Part shown: in pieces, positions 9,279 to 19,230 of the stretch
Numbering within the stretch: position 1 is the stretch's first letter
Layout: each line of letters opens with the position of its first letter
Source of the DNA: Methanosphaerula palustris E1-9c
Lineage (GTDB): Archaea > Halobacteriota > Methanomicrobia > Methanomicrobiales > Methanospirillaceae
Assembly (NCBI RefSeq): GCF_000021965.1
Contig: NC_011832.1
Span: forward strand, 2,335,242-2,399,241
Reading direction: 5' to 3'
DNA length: 64,000 nucleotides
Position numbers and translations under genes: made by a program
The notes under the pieces: generated by a model
What the model was told of the DNA's origin: nothing
Database searches by the model: none
The model's input: only the letters and a program-made list of their open reading frames with translations

Positions 9279-11795
9279 CTACACCCGGGGAGGGATCACG
9301 GTCACCACGTCCTCCTTCGTGACCACCGCCCGGTCGTCTGCGGTTCTGGCCTGCAACGAGACCGTATAGGCACGGGCGCCATGATAGGTGTGCGTTGGAT
9401 TCTGCTCCTGCGAGGTCTCGCCGTCACCGAAGTTCCAGTACCACCCAGTCGGGCTCCCACTTGAAAGGTCGGTGAAATGGACCGTCAACGGATCAGTACC
9501 TGAGGTATGATCGACACCGAACTGCGCCTGCAGCGGGCCGGCAGGGGAGGCAGTGGCAGTCGCAGTCGGGGCGACCGTGGGCTGGCTACCAGCACCTGTC
9601 ACCATCACCACATCCTCCTTCGTGATCACCACCCGGTCGTCTGCGGTTCTGGCCTGCAACGAGACCGTGTAGGCACGGGCGCCATGATAGGTGTGCGTTG
9701 GGTTCTGTTCCTGCGAGGTCTCGCCATCACCGAAGTTCCAGTACCACCCAGTCGGGCTCCCACTTGAAAGGTCGGTGAAATGGACCGTCAACGGATCAGT
9801 ACCTGAGGTATGATCGACACCGAACTGCGCCTGCAGCGGGCCGGCAGGGGAAGCGGTGACGGTCGCAGTCGGGGTGACTGTGGGCTGGCTACCTGCACTC
9901 GTCACCGTCACCACATCCTCCTTCGTGATCACCACCCGGTCGTCTGCGGTTCTGGCCTGCAACGAGACTGTGTAGGCACGGGCGCCATGATAGGTGTGCG
10001 TCGGGTTCTGCTCCTGCGAAGTCTCGCCGTCACCGAAGTTCCAGTACCACCCGGTCGGGCTCCCGCTCGAGAGGTCGGTGAAACGGACTGTCAACGGATC
10101 AGAGCCTGAGGTGTGATCGACACTGAACTGCGCCTGCAGCGGGCCGGCTGGAGAGGCAGTGACTGTCGCAGTCGGGGTAGGCTGATCGCCGGCCGTCGAT
10201 ACCGTCACCATATCCTCTCTGGTGGCCACCGAACTGCCACCGTCGTTACTGGCCTGCAACGAGACCGTGTAGGAGCGGGCACCGTGATAAGTGTGCGTCG
10301 GGTTCTGCTCCTGCGAGGTCTCGCCATCACCGAAGTTCCAGTACCACCCAGTCGGGTCACCGGTCGAGAGGTCGGTAAACTGAACCGTCAGCGGATCAAT
10401 CCCCTCGTCGGCTGAGACACGGAAGGCTGCGACCGGCGCCGCCACCGCTGCAGATACTGAAATCAGATCCCGCTTCAACAGCACACTCTGACCGGCGTTG
10501 TTCATTACGGTCAACATGACCGGATAGGTCCCTGCTTTTGTGTAGATATGGGCTGGGTTCTGATCAGAGGAGACCCCACCATCGCCGAAATCCCAGGTCC
10601 ATCCTATCGGATCCCCGGTGGAGATATCGACGAACTGGACCGTCAGCGGAGCCTTTCCGGCTTCAGGCGTGGCCCGGAAATCCGCAGCCGGCTTCTCGAG
10701 CGGACCGGAGACCGTGATCAGCCGGTTCATCACCTCGTAATCCTCGCCGGCACTGTTCTTGACTCTAAGCGTGACTGTGTAGACCCCGGGTTCGGTGTAG
10801 AGATGAACCGGGTTCTGGACGGTCGCAGACTCCCCGTCTCCAAAGAGCCAGAACCACTGGGTCGGGAGACCGGTCGAGGTGTCCAGGAAACTGACCGAAA
10901 ACGGAGCCTCGCCGGACGTGTTGGAGACACTAAACCCGGCATGCACCGTGGACGAGGTCCCTCCGGAGGCATGAAGCGGGAACTCGTCGAACATCCCGCC
11001 TCCGATCGGATAACTCCGGTCGCAGATCCCGTCGCCATCAGAATCCGTCATCGTCTGCGAGAAGCCCTTCCCGTTTGGGGCGGCCCAGAAGTTCCCACCG
11101 AGGACATTCCCACCAGTGATTGTAGTCCCATCCTCCCGAGGGGTGCTCCAGACAATCCCCGATACACCATCCCCGGTCAGCACGTTCTGGTCACAGTCCA
11201 GATAGTTATTGGTGATGGTCAGGTGGCTGGCCTCATAGAGATACAGCCCGACGAGAGCGTTCTGGGCCAGAGTGTTGCCGGTCACCGCTATCGGCGCTGA
11301 CGAGGAGGCGAAGACCATCCCGTACTGGCCGGCCGTCACGGTGTTCCCCGATACCGTCGACCCGCCGCCAGGGTTCAGTACCACTCCATAGGTATTGCCT
11401 GAGAGGGTGTTCTCCTGGATCGTCCCTGATGCATCCCAATAGTAGACCCCGTAGTACCAGTCGCTCAGGTGCAGGTTCTGCACCTTGACATTGGAGAGGG
11501 AAACGGATCCATGGACCAGCACACCACAGGAGGAATCCCCCCCCGACCCTTCGAGGGTATGTCCGTTCCCCTCGATCGTCACATCAGAACAGAGGATTCT
11601 GATACAGACGCCAGCGTCTCCTGCCGAGATATCCTGATCGAGCTGGTAGGTACCCGGCTCGGTGATCACCATCGGCCCGGTCACCGACACTGCAGAGGCT
11701 GACCCAAAAATTAGCAGCAGCATCGACAGCACCAGCATCAGCAGCAGCGCACTACGAACCAAACGAATAGATCCTTTTTCCAGCAGAATATTCAT
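9279..11795 (-). CDS. Exported NosD-type beta-helix protein with six PKD domains
   Basis: An 838-residue exported protein. A signal peptide covers about residues 1-36 (hydrophobic core LLLMLVLSMLLLIF). Residues ~45-270 resemble the NosD/right-handed parallel beta-helix family, with repeated VTGNTL / ISGNT-type turns. Six PKD (polycystic kidney disease-like) domains follow, each marked by a W-x-W/F-x-FGDG motif and a C-terminal YTV-x-L strand. The last three are nearly identical and encoded by 303-base tandem repeats. No C-terminal anchor is seen, so it is secreted or held by other surface proteins. A role in cell-surface adhesion or matrix building is likely for this architecture. Confidence 0.85.
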   Translation of the reverse strand: MNILLEKGSIRLVRSALLLMLVLSMLLLIFGSASAVSVTGPMVITEPGTYQLDQDISAGDAGVCIRILCSDVTIEGNGHTLEGSGGDSSCGVLVHGSVSLSNVKVQNLHLSDWYYGVYYWDASGTIQENTLSGNTYGVVLNPGGGSTVSGNTVTAGQYGMVFASSSAPIAVTGNTLAQNALVGLYLYEASHLTITNNYLDCDQNVLTGDGVSGIVWSTPREDGTTITGGNVLGGNFWAAPNGKGFSQTMTDSDGDGICDRSYPIGGGMFDEFPLHASGGTSSTVHAGFSVSNTSGEAPFSVSFLDTSTGLPTQWFWLFGDGESATVQNPVHLYTEPGVYTVTLRVKNSAGEDYEVMNRLITVSGPLEKPAADFRATPEAGKAPLTVQFVDISTGDPIGWTWDFGDGGVSSDQNPAHIYTKAGTYPVMLTVMNNAGQSVLLKRDLISVSAAVAAPVAAFRVSADEGIDPLTVQFTDLSTGDPTGWYWNFGDGETSQEQNPTHTYHGARSYTVSLQASNDGGSSVATREDMVTVSTAGDQPTPTATVTASPAGPLQAQFSVDHTSGSDPLTVRFTDLSSGSPTGWYWNFGDGETSQEQNPTHTYHGARAYTVSLQARTADDRVVITKEDVVTVTSAGSQPTVTPTATVTASPAGPLQAQFGVDHTSGTDPLTVHFTDLSSGSPTGWYWNFGDGETSQEQNPTHTYHGARAYTVSLQARTADDRVVITKEDVVMVTGAGSQPTVAPTATATASPAGPLQAQFGVDHTSGTDPLTVHFTDLSSGSPTGWYWNFGDGETSQEQNPTHTYHGARAYTVSLQARTADDRAVVTKEDVVTVIPPRV
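9285..10193 (-). repeat. Three tandem 303-base repeats encoding PKD domains 4-6
   Basis: Identical landmarks recur exactly 303 bases apart (for example at 9507, 9810 and 10113), giving three 101-codon units that differ by only a few bases. A fourth, more diverged unit follows at about 10200-10490 with a 6-base length difference in the linker. Near identity of adjacent units suggests recent duplication or ongoing gene conversion. Confidence 0.9.
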
Positions 11796-11862
11796 GATCC
11801 AACAACCTCACAGAACTGGGATCCCCTTGCAAGGATCTGGTGAAACAACGCAATAAACGTGT

Positions 11863-13263
11863 CTATTCCACTCCAAAACCGTCTAGATCCGACCCCGGGA
11901 CCAGGGAGTCCCGGAGGTACCGCTTCAACGTGAACGAGATCGTTGTCCCGGATGCAGGATCCCCCTCGATCCGGTCTGTAACCGAGATCGTTCCGCCATA
12001 GCGTTCGATCAGGATCCGGGTGATGTACAGCCCCAGACCCCGCCCGCTCTTCACGCCGAGACCCCGCGAGTAGCGGTAGAAGAGGGTCGACCTCTGGGAG
12101 AGTGGGATCCCGGGGCCGTTATCGGTGATGGACACCCAGACCCGGTCCTCCTCCTCGACAGCACGGATCGTCACCTGCACCCCATCCCCACCGAACTTCA
12201 GGCTGTTCCCGATCAGGTTGGTGAAGACCTCAGCGATCAGGTCGTCTGCACAGACCACGGCGTGGGTCCCCTCAAACTTGACCCCGGGCTCACCGAGACG
12301 GGTGATCTCCTGTTTGATGATATTCTCTATGAAGATCGGTCGGAGACGGGCCTGATGCTCCTCATGAACCCGCCGTAACGTGTTCACGTTCCGAATGATC
12401 TCAATCCCCTTCTGGATCGTCCGGACCAGGTGATCGCTTGCCTTACTCTCTTCTTTCTGGTCCATACTGACCAGTTCGGCGTACCCGAGGGCTGCCATGT
12501 TCATATTGTTCAGATCATGGGTGACGATATCGAGCAGCAGATGCTCCTCCTCATGCATCCGTCTGATCTGATCCTGCTCCTCCATCTGTCGGCTGATATC
12601 GGCAAACGTGATCAGCAGCGCCCCATCAGGAAGCCGGTGTCCATTCAGGATCACCCAGCCCTCGCTGCCATCGAGCCGGCGGAACCGGGTGTGGTGGTGG
12701 GCGATCGAACCCTCAATAGTGATCCGCCCCCCCAGGTCACCGCACGTTGAGAGGTCATCCCAGATCGCGGCGATCGAAGAATAATCCAGGGTTGTCTTCT
12801 CCGGGTAACCGATCAGTTTCGCCCCCGCTTCATTCAGTTCTGCTCTCTTGGCCGCCTCATCGATCAGCAGGATCCCCATCTCTACCTCGGTCAGGATGGT
12901 TTGATACTTGAACTCCTCTTTCAGGATCCGGTCTGCCAGGTGAGAGACGATCGTTCCGGCAGAGATGAAGACGAAGAACTGCATCAGGGTCGGCACCGGT
13001 TGGACCGGGATCTGCAGGGAGACGATGTACATCAGCCCCAGAAAACAGAACGATGCCAGTGTCGAGATGATGATCCCTCGCTGGGGCGAGAAGAACGAGA
13101 TCAGCACGATGAAAAGGTAGAAGAGGTTGGTGATGATCACCACCAGTTCGTTCCCTGAGATGTACAGGATCAGGTTGGCAAAGATGATCGTCAGCACTGC
13201 AATCCCGAGCACCACATACTCCCGCAGTTCCTGTTTATCACTACAGGTAGTACGCATCTCCAT
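11863..13263 (-). CDS. Membrane histidine kinase with PAS domain
   Basis: A 466-residue sensor kinase. Four to five membrane segments occupy roughly residues 12-125. A PAS domain follows (about 135-240), then a dimerisation/phosphoacceptor helix with LLDIVTHDLNNMNMAALGYA, and an HATPase_c domain with an EVFTNLIGNSLKFGG N-box and GRGLGLYITRILIERYGG lid. The THDxNN phosphoacceptor box is shared with two other kinases in this window. The start at 13263 is preferred over an in-frame upstream codon (13377) because the extra 38 residues are AT-rich and non-membrane and a TATA-like element lies just upstream of 13263. No response regulator is adjacent. Confidence 0.87.
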   Translation of the reverse strand: MEMRTTCSDKQELREYVVLGIAVLTIIFANLILYISGNELVVIITNLFYLFIVLISFFSPQRGIIISTLASFCFLGLMYIVSLQIPVQPVPTLMQFFVFISAGTIVSHLADRILKEEFKYQTILTEVEMGILLIDEAAKRAELNEAGAKLIGYPEKTTLDYSSIAAIWDDLSTCGDLGGRITIEGSIAHHHTRFRRLDGSEGWVILNGHRLPDGALLITFADISRQMEEQDQIRRMHEEEHLLLDIVTHDLNNMNMAALGYAELVSMDQKEESKASDHLVRTIQKGIEIIRNVNTLRRVHEEHQARLRPIFIENIIKQEITRLGEPGVKFEGTHAVVCADDLIAEVFTNLIGNSLKFGGDGVQVTIRAVEEEDRVWVSITDNGPGIPLSQRSTLFYRYSRGLGVKSGRGLGLYITRILIERYGGTISVTDRIEGDPASGTTISFTLKRYLRDSLVPGSDLDGFGVE

Positions 13264-13286
13264 GTACAATGCTGTATGATTGTGTG

Positions 13287-13298
13287 TATTTAATAATA
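13287..13298 (-). promoter_or_regulatory. TATA-like box for the membrane histidine kinase
   Basis: Minus-strand ATTATTAAATAC lies 24-35 bases before the ATG at 13263. That spacing predicts a leaderless or nearly leaderless mRNA and supports the chosen start. Confidence 0.45.
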
Positions 13299-13433
13299 CT
13301 GAATTTTCTAACTCTACCGAGTGCAAGGGATCCAGATAATAGAAGACAAAACTGAGAAAAGTTGATATGCCGGCCAAATTTGCGAACGATCGCCGAACCT
13401 GCCAGGAAAAATGATTGATAAAGATTGGGGAGA

Positions 13434-14684
13434 TCAGGATCTGCGCCGCACCCGAACTGACTCGGCGTGGGCAGAGAGTCCTTCAGCCTCGGCGATCGTC
13501 TCGACCACGTCTCCAATCGTCTCAAGCCCGCGCCTGCTGATCATCTGTACGGTCGATGTCTTGCAGAAGTGATTCACATCGAGCCCTGAAAAACGGGCTG
13601 CATAACCTGCCGTCGGCAGTACATGGTTGGTACCGGACGCGTAATCCCCACAGGCCACCGGGGCGTACGGGCCGATGAAGATCGAGCCCGCATTTCGAAT
13701 CGAGCCAAGGGCGGAGAGGGGGTCGGCGACCTGGATCGAGAGGTGCTCGGGGGCGACCGTGTTGACGGCCTCGATTGCTACATCCAGATCGCTGGCGATC
13801 AGGTAACCAGCGTTGTTGAGGGACTGCTCGATGATCGCCTTCCGTGGGGCCATCAGTAGTTGCCGACCGACCTCCTCACCGACCTCCCGGGCCAGGGTCG
13901 GGTCTGTGGTGATCAGAAGACAGGCAGCGTTTGGGTCATGCTCGGCCTGGGCGAGGATATCGGCAGCGACGAAGGAGGGGGTCGCAGTCTCATCGGCCAG
14001 GATCGCGACCTCGCTCGGACCGGCCGGGAAGTCAATCTCGGCGTACTCCCGGAGGAGCATCTTAGCCGCCGTCACATAGACGTTTCCCGGCCCGACGATC
14101 TTCTGAACCGGTTTTATCGTTTCGGTGCCGAGTGCCATCGCGGCGATCGCCTGTGCCCCGCCTGCCCGATAGATCTCTGAGACACCGGCGATATCAAGGG
14201 CAACCAGGGTTAACGGGTGGATCGGCGGCGGCGAGCAGCAGCAGATCTCACCGACCCCGGCGACCTTCGCGGGAATAGTGCACATCAACGCCGTCGACGG
14301 GTACGAGGCCCGCCCGCCGGGGACATAGGCTCCAACCCGTGAGAGCGGCGTGGTCTTGACCCCAAGGGTGATGCCCGGCTCCACCTCAGAGAGCCAGAGG
14401 TCTTTCGGGCGCTGCAGTTCATGGAAGACCGTGATCCTGGCAGCCGCCTCGACAAGGCTCTCGACCACCTGCTCGTCGACGAGGTCGTAGGCCTCCTGCT
14501 GCTCCTCCTCACTGACCCGAATTCCGTCCAGTTTGACCCGATCGAACCGGGCGGCGAGATCGATCAGGGCACGGTCTCCAGACTCCCGGACCTCGCCGAT
14601 GATCCCCTGCACGGCATCCTGAACCTGCGCGAGGGTCGCCCTCCGCTTCATAGTCCAGTCATTGATCTCCACCGCCTTCCACAT
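13434..14684 (-). CDS. hisD: Histidinol dehydrogenase
   Basis: Final enzyme of histidine synthesis, oxidising L-histidinol to histidine with two NAD+ (416 residues from this start). Visible signatures are GPGNVYVTAAK, the PAGPSEVAILADE loop, the catalytic Glu-His pair in APEHLSIQV and the DYASGTNHVLPT motif with a zinc-ligand histidine. The ATG at 14684 (MWKAVEIND) is preferred over one six codons upstream because a TATA-like element at 14705-14716 places the transcription start almost on it. No other his genes are adjacent. Confidence 0.95.
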   Translation of the reverse strand: MWKAVEINDWTMKRRATLAQVQDAVQGIIGEVRESGDRALIDLAARFDRVKLDGIRVSEEEQQEAYDLVDEQVVESLVEAAARITVFHELQRPKDLWLSEVEPGITLGVKTTPLSRVGAYVPGGRASYPSTALMCTIPAKVAGVGEICCCSPPPIHPLTLVALDIAGVSEIYRAGGAQAIAAMALGTETIKPVQKIVGPGNVYVTAAKMLLREYAEIDFPAGPSEVAILADETATPSFVAADILAQAEHDPNAACLLITTDPTLAREVGEEVGRQLLMAPRKAIIEQSLNNAGYLIASDLDVAIEAVNTVAPEHLSIQVADPLSALGSIRNAGSIFIGPYAPVACGDYASGTNHVLPTAGYAARFSGLDVNHFCKTSTVQMISRRGLETIGDVVETIAEAEGLSAHAESVRVRRRS

Positions 14685-14704
14685 AGGTGAACACGTCTGC
14701 ATAA

Positions 14705-14716
14705 AAGGATAAAAAA
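14705..14716 (-). promoter_or_regulatory. TATA-like box for hisD
   Basis: Minus-strand CCTTTTTTATCC sits about 21-32 bases upstream of the hisD ATG, consistent with a leaderless transcript. Confidence 0.4.
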
Positions 14717-14755
14717 GGTGTTGCAGCGTTCACATCCCGGAGAGGGAAAGACAGG

Positions 14756-15721
14756 TCAGTAGTCAGCTGCAACCACTGCAAATTCAGCGAACCGGCCATT
14801 CCGTTTCAACAGCCAGTAAATGAACGACTCGAGCCTGGAGAACTGAAACGACCCGCCGGCTGCATTCGGATGACCGCCACCCCCGAACTTCCGGGCGATC
14901 AGATGGCTGATCGGCGGCACCGACCTGACCGAAAACCGGCCGTTCCCGTTGATAATCACCTCAATGTCGGTGTTGAAGTGCTTCCGCACAGCGGCCGCGG
15001 TCTCGCTCGGGTAACCGTACAGTGGTGCGAACGCGATCGTATACTTACCGGTCAGGATCCGAGTATGCCGGATCGACCGGGCGATCATCCCGTCCATCTC
15101 CCGTTTGATCGCCTCATAAGCCTCCTCAACCTTCTGGTCGGTCAGAATCCCCCGGGCGAGCAGGTCGCGGACGTACTCCCGGTATTCTGACTTCTGCAGA
15201 ACCTGACCCAGCACAGCTGACCGCGGGTCCTGGTGCTTCCAGAGGTCATAGTCGCAGACCACCCGGGCCACCTCGAGCGCCGCCGGACTGTCAGGGCAGA
15301 GGTCGACCGCAACGATCCCACAGGCGCACCGGTCCGTATCCAGATGGAGCAGGTCCACCCGCTTCTCCACTGCATTCACCTCGTCCTCCTTCCAGCGGTG
15401 GTGATCGCGCCATTCGATCTTCCAGCCGCCGGCCTGCGCCTTCGTCAGTGCCTGGACCACGGCCTGATTGAACCCGAGATCACTGATCGAGAGAAGGTCT
15501 CCATTGCCAGGCACCCCTGCGATCACCGCGAGCATGAACGGGTACTTGCCAACCGATGAGAAGACGGAGACCACCTCGCCGTAGCGCATCCGGTGGATTG
15601 CATCCGCGCCGACCGCGTCGAGGTCGTTGTGGGTCAGGTGGACCACATGGCAGGTCCGCTGCGCCACCCGTTCCTCGAGCTCACGATCCTGCTGCTGATA
15701 TGTGCGTTGAGCAGGGGCCAT
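14756..15721 (-). CDS. DHH-family phosphoesterase
   Basis: A 321-residue protein of the DHH/DHHA1 superfamily, which includes oligoribonucleases, pAp phosphatases and cyclic dinucleotide phosphodiesterases. It shows the N-terminal HLTHNDLDAVGADA motif, the name-giving DHH in WRDHHRWKED near residue 106, and the DHHA1 glycine motif KFGGGGHPNAAGG near residue 285. Metal-dependent phosphodiester or phosphomonoester hydrolysis is expected; the substrate cannot be assigned. No membrane or PAS domain is present, so it is not GdpP-like. It ends 71 bases before hisD on the same strand. Confidence 0.87.
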   Translation of the reverse strand: MAPAQRTYQQQDRELEERVAQRTCHVVHLTHNDLDAVGADAIHRMRYGEVVSVFSSVGKYPFMLAVIAGVPGNGDLLSISDLGFNQAVVQALTKAQAGGWKIEWRDHHRWKEDEVNAVEKRVDLLHLDTDRCACGIVAVDLCPDSPAALEVARVVCDYDLWKHQDPRSAVLGQVLQKSEYREYVRDLLARGILTDQKVEEAYEAIKREMDGMIARSIRHTRILTGKYTIAFAPLYGYPSETAAAVRKHFNTDIEVIINGNGRFSVRSVPPISHLIARKFGGGGHPNAAGGSFQFSRLESFIYWLLKRNGRFAEFAVVAADY

Positions 15722-15785
15722 TACTAAGGATGGACCTGCTGGTGATAAAAACCAGTGGATCCGGGAGGGGCATCTGACCAGATCC

Positions 15786-15793
15786 TTTATTAA
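15786..15793 (+). promoter_or_regulatory. TATA-like box for tRNA-Phe
   Basis: TTTATTAA lies 33-40 bases before the mature tRNA 5' end, at the normal distance for an archaeal tRNA promoter with a short 5' leader. Confidence 0.5.
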
Positions 15794-15825
15794 GAACTAT
15801 ATCCAACATTGTAATCCAGTTAGTT

Positions 15826-15899
15826 GCCTTAGTAGCTCAGTTTGGGAGAGCGCCAGACTGAAGATCTGGTTGTCCCCGGTTCAAATCCGGGCTGAGGCA
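15826..15899 (+). tRNA. tRNA-Phe (GAA)
   Basis: A 74-base cloverleaf. The acceptor stem GCCTTAG pairs with CTGAGGC, with a single T-G wobble and discriminator A. The anticodon arm CCAGA-CTGAAGA-TCTGG gives anticodon GAA for phenylalanine. The T arm CCCGG-TTCAAAT-CCGGG is canonical. No intron and no encoded CCA are present. It stands alone on the plus strand, divergent from the DHH gene. Confidence 0.97.
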
Positions 15900-16037
15900 T
15901 CAGCACTATAAATTTAATCCATAAAAATATTTTATATTACTTTTCTGGCCAGTTTACACGACATTTTTCACAGATATTAGTATAAACCTTTTTTTTTATG
16001 CATAAAAACTGTCAATTCGCAGCATTCTATCGAAAAA

Positions 16038-16241
16038 TTAGTCAGTGAAATGTCGAATTTCGACCTGATATATTGCATTCATAAAAGAGTATGTAAACGA
16101 ACGAAAAGTCGTCACTGGAATCAGTCTGCCACGCTCGAATGAGATCACCTTTACACTCGTAACATGGAGAGGCTCCTCCAACATTTTCATGAGATGACGA
16201 TTATCGACTTCTACGATGGCATAGAGACGATGAATCGCGGT
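16038..16241 (-). pseudogene. Possible gene remnant, 67 codons without a start
   Basis: On the minus strand 67 open codons run from just after a TAA at 16242-16244 to a TAA at 16038-16040. The translation is compositionally protein-like, for example YAIVEVDNRHLMKMLEEPL and RGRLIPVTTFRSFTYSF. An adjacent frame just upstream also reads plausibly (QRELFENLYPVVACVLPEWC) but is cut by stops. Together they suggest a degraded gene of at least 120 codons with one frameshift. No family is recognised. Confidence 0.3.
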
Positions 16242-16593
16242 TTACACCATTCAGGCAAAACACACGCTACAACCGGATATAGATTCTCAAACAGTTCTCT
16301 CTGTGGTTGATCGGGAATGAATATTCAATCAACCCCACCTGATAAGAAGAACCAACGCATCAAGGTCCTGTCAGCGAACTCTATGACAAAGATCACAAGC
16401 CCAACTCCTCACACAGGAAAAGGTCCGCGGGATGCTATCAGTAGGTCAAAGGAGTTATGATCGTACTCTCATCGGCTATTCTATCAAGGTGATCTTTGTA
16501 TTAGAGAGACCTGGATCATGAGATGGGGCGTATCATCAACAACAAGATAGGGATGGTGATCCACGTCAAATTCGATACTATTCATAGCACTAT

Positions 16594-16610
16594 TTCCCTT
16601 AATAAGGGAA
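16594..16610 (-). terminator. Perfect palindrome downstream of clpB
   Basis: TTCCCTTA-A-TAAGGGAA forms an 8-base-pair stem with a one-base centre, 29 bases beyond the clpB stop. No strong T run follows on the minus strand, so a terminator role is only a possibility. Confidence 0.3.
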
Positions 16611-16638
16611 GGGATTCATTAGATCCTTCTAGTTCGGA

Positions 16639-19230
16639 TCAGGCATTCATGAACATTAACTTCCCTTCTTTCTCGTCAACCACGATTTCCTTGTCTTTGT
16701 TTACGTTTCCTGCCAGGATCATTTTTGATAATTCATTCAGGAGGTTTTTCTGGATCACACGTTTTATAGGTCTAGCACCAAATTGCGGGTCAAAGCCCTG
16801 GATAGCGATTAACGTGATGGCGTTCTTTGATACCTTCAACCGGATATCGCTCTTCTCAAGCATCTTCTGGACCAGACCCAGTTGAAGCTCGACAACCGTT
16901 TGGATCTCATCTTGCGTGAGCGGTTTGAACATGACGATCTCATCGATCCGGTTAAGGAACTCCGGACGGATGGTCTTCTTGAGCAGATCAAACACCTCTT
17001 CTCGGGTCCGGTCGAATACTTCATCCCTGTTTTTATTGGTGGCTTCTTCCAGGTTCTCCTGGATGATGTGCGACCCGATGTTTGATGTCATAATGATAAT
17101 AGTATTCTTGAAATCCACCGTGCGACCCTTGTTATCCGTCAGACGGCCGTCATCAAGGACCTGCAACAGGATGTTGAAGACATCCGGATGGGCTTTTTCG
17201 ATTTCATCCAGCAATACCACGGAATAGGGCTTTCTCCGGACAGCTTCTGTCAGTTGCCCGCTTTCTTCATATCCCACATAGCCTGGGGGCGCTCCGATCA
17301 GCCTCGAAACGGTATGCCGTTCCTGGTATTCCGACATATCGATCCGCACCATGCTGTTTTCGTTGTTGAAAAGGATTTCAGCCAGGGCTTTTGCCAGTTC
17401 GGTCTTTCCCACACCGGTTGTCCCCAGGAAGATGAAAGACCCAATTGGACGTTTCGTATCCTGTAAACCGGCGCGACTCCGGCGGATGGCATCAGAAACT
17501 GCCCCAATGGCTTCCTCCTGACCTACAACACGCTTATGTAGTTCTACCTCGAGACTCAGCAGTTTTTGTTTTTCACTCTGCAGCATCCGACTGACGGGAA
17601 TGCCAGTCCAGCGGGAGACCACTTCGGCGATCTCCTCAGCGTCCACCTCCTCGTTCACCATCGCAGAATCCTTTTGCAACAGGGCCTGTTTTTCTTGAAG
17701 CCCTTCCATGGCCTTCTCGATATCAGGGATACGACCATATCGGATCTCCGCCACCTTGCCGAGTTCGCCGGTACGGAGGCAACTTTCGGCTTCAAATTTC
17801 AGATCTTCAATCTCGTTTTTTCGGGACTGAATCTGTTCTACAATCTCTTTTTCAGCCTGCCACTTTGCCTTCAACCTGTTTCGTTCCTCGGTAAGGTTTG
17901 CGATCTCTTCATTCAGAACCTTCAACTTGCCCTGGTCTTTTTCACGTTTAATGGCTTCCCGTTCAATTTCCAACTGGCGGATCCTGCGTTCTATCGTTTC
18001 CAGTTCTTCCGGTACCGAGTTGATCTCAAGACGGAGTTTTGATGCTGCCTCATCAATCAGGTCAATTGCCTTGTCAGGAAGAAATCGGTCGGAGATATAG
18101 CGTTGCGAAAGTTCAACGGCTGCGATGATGGCCTCATCCTTGATTCTAACGTGGTGGTGGGTTTCGTATTTCTCCTTGATTCCGCGAAGAATTGAAATGG
18201 CATCCAGCGTATCCGGTTCATTTACCATCACCGGCTGAAAACGCCGCTCAAGCGCTTTATCCTTTTCAAAATATTTCTGGAACTCTTTCAAGGTCGTTGC
18301 ACCGATAACATGTAATTCCCCTCGTGATAGAGCGGGTTTGAGAATATTGGCAGCGTCCATTGCGCCCTCACCACCGCCGGCCCCAACCAGGGTATGGATC
18401 TCGTCAATGAAAAGAATTATTTCCCCTTCAGCAGAGATCACCTCCTTGATCACACTTTTCAGCCGTTCTTCAAACTCTCCCTTGAATTTTGCCCCGGCGA
18501 TCAGGGCACCCATATCGAGGGAATAGATCTGCTTGGATTTCAGGTTTTCCGGTACATCCCCGTCGATGATCCGGTGAGCGAGGCCTTCGGCAATGGCCGT
18601 TTTTCCCACGCCGGGCTCCCCGATAAGGATCGGGTTGTTTTTTGTTCTCCGTGAAAGGATCTGCAACACCCTGCGGATCTCTTCGTTACGCCCGATGACC
18701 GGATCGAGTTTCCCGGTACGGGCAAGATCATTCAGGTTCCGGGCGAATCTATTCAGGGCATTATAGGTCTCTTCCGCGTCCTGGTTGTTCACCGTTGCAC
18801 CTTTCCGCAACTGGTTTATGGCCGTCTTGAGATCTTTCTCCGCAACCCCGTTCTCCTTTAGCAGCCGCGAAGTACGGTCGTTCACCGAGAGAATTCCCAG
18901 GAGGAGGTGCTCAAGGGAGACAAATTCATCCTTTGATTCCAGGGAAAGTGCGATTGCTTTCTGCAGTGCTTTTGTGGCATCGTTTGAGAGATACTGCTCC
19001 CCTCCGCTCACCTGGGGATATGAACTGATGATCTTGTCGAGTTCTGCGGTGAAAGCATCAAGGTTCACATTCAGTTTTTTAAGCAGGTATGGGATGACAT
19101 TCTCATCAACCAACAGCATCCCCCTCATGAGATGCGAAGTCTCGATGACCTGGTTCTGTTTAGTCGTTGCAAGTTCCGTTGCTTTCGCTACAGTTTCCTG
19201 TGATTTTATGGTGAAATTGTTGAAATTCAT
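16639..19230 (-). CDS. clpB: ATP-dependent disaggregase ClpB
   Basis: An 863-residue Hsp100 chaperone that, with DnaK, extracts polypeptides from aggregates. The order is complete: Clp N domain (residues 1-145), AAA1 with Walker [15 protein letters not shown] near residue 205, the M-domain coiled coil (about 405-520), AAA2 with Walker [15 protein letters not shown] near residue 607, and the C-terminal D2-small domain. The sequence is of full bacterial type, and ClpB is patchy in archaea, so acquisition from a bacterium is likely. It stands alone beside an AT-rich region. A CTTAAATATTATT element at about 19326-19338 could be its promoter. Confidence 0.96.
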   Translation of the reverse strand: MNFNNFTIKSQETVAKATELATTKQNQVIETSHLMRGMLLVDENVIPYLLKKLNVNLDAFTAELDKIISSYPQVSGGEQYLSNDATKALQKAIALSLESKDEFVSLEHLLLGILSVNDRTSRLLKENGVAEKDLKTAINQLRKGATVNNQDAEETYNALNRFARNLNDLARTGKLDPVIGRNEEIRRVLQILSRRTKNNPILIGEPGVGKTAIAEGLAHRIIDGDVPENLKSKQIYSLDMGALIAGAKFKGEFEERLKSVIKEVISAEGEIILFIDEIHTLVGAGGGEGAMDAANILKPALSRGELHVIGATTLKEFQKYFEKDKALERRFQPVMVNEPDTLDAISILRGIKEKYETHHHVRIKDEAIIAAVELSQRYISDRFLPDKAIDLIDEAASKLRLEINSVPEELETIERRIRQLEIEREAIKREKDQGKLKVLNEEIANLTEERNRLKAKWQAEKEIVEQIQSRKNEIEDLKFEAESCLRTGELGKVAEIRYGRIPDIEKAMEGLQEKQALLQKDSAMVNEEVDAEEIAEVVSRWTGIPVSRMLQSEKQKLLSLEVELHKRVVGQEEAIGAVSDAIRRSRAGLQDTKRPIGSFIFLGTTGVGKTELAKALAEILFNNENSMVRIDMSEYQERHTVSRLIGAPPGYVGYEESGQLTEAVRRKPYSVVLLDEIEKAHPDVFNILLQVLDDGRLTDNKGRTVDFKNTIIIMTSNIGSHIIQENLEEATNKNRDEVFDRTREEVFDLLKKTIRPEFLNRIDEIVMFKPLTQDEIQTVVELQLGLVQKMLEKSDIRLKVSKNAITLIAIQGFDPQFGARPIKRVIQKNLLNELSKMILAGNVNKDKEIVVDEKEGKLMFMNA

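Larger units (their letters stand above)
15900..16638. other. AT-rich intergenic region with gene debris
   Basis: 739 bases between tRNA-Phe and the end of clpB, clearly more AT-rich than its surroundings. It has no intact long gene. A minus-strand frame at 16038-16241 looks protein-like and lacks a proper start. The upstream frame (up to about 16400) also reads like coding sequence, interrupted by stops and a frame change. A perfect palindrome lies just after clpB. The 3' flank of a tRNA is a common integration site, so this may be a relic of an inserted element; no attachment repeat was found. Confidence 0.45.

Noticed and set aside
13264-13377. Extended N-terminus for the kinase at 11863
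   Set aside because: The 38 extra codons are AT-rich, cross the TATA-like element and lack a ribosome-binding site.
15826-15899. tRNA-Phe as a confirmed integration site
   Set aside because: The flanking debris is suggestive, but no duplicate of the tRNA 3' end and no integrase were found in the window.
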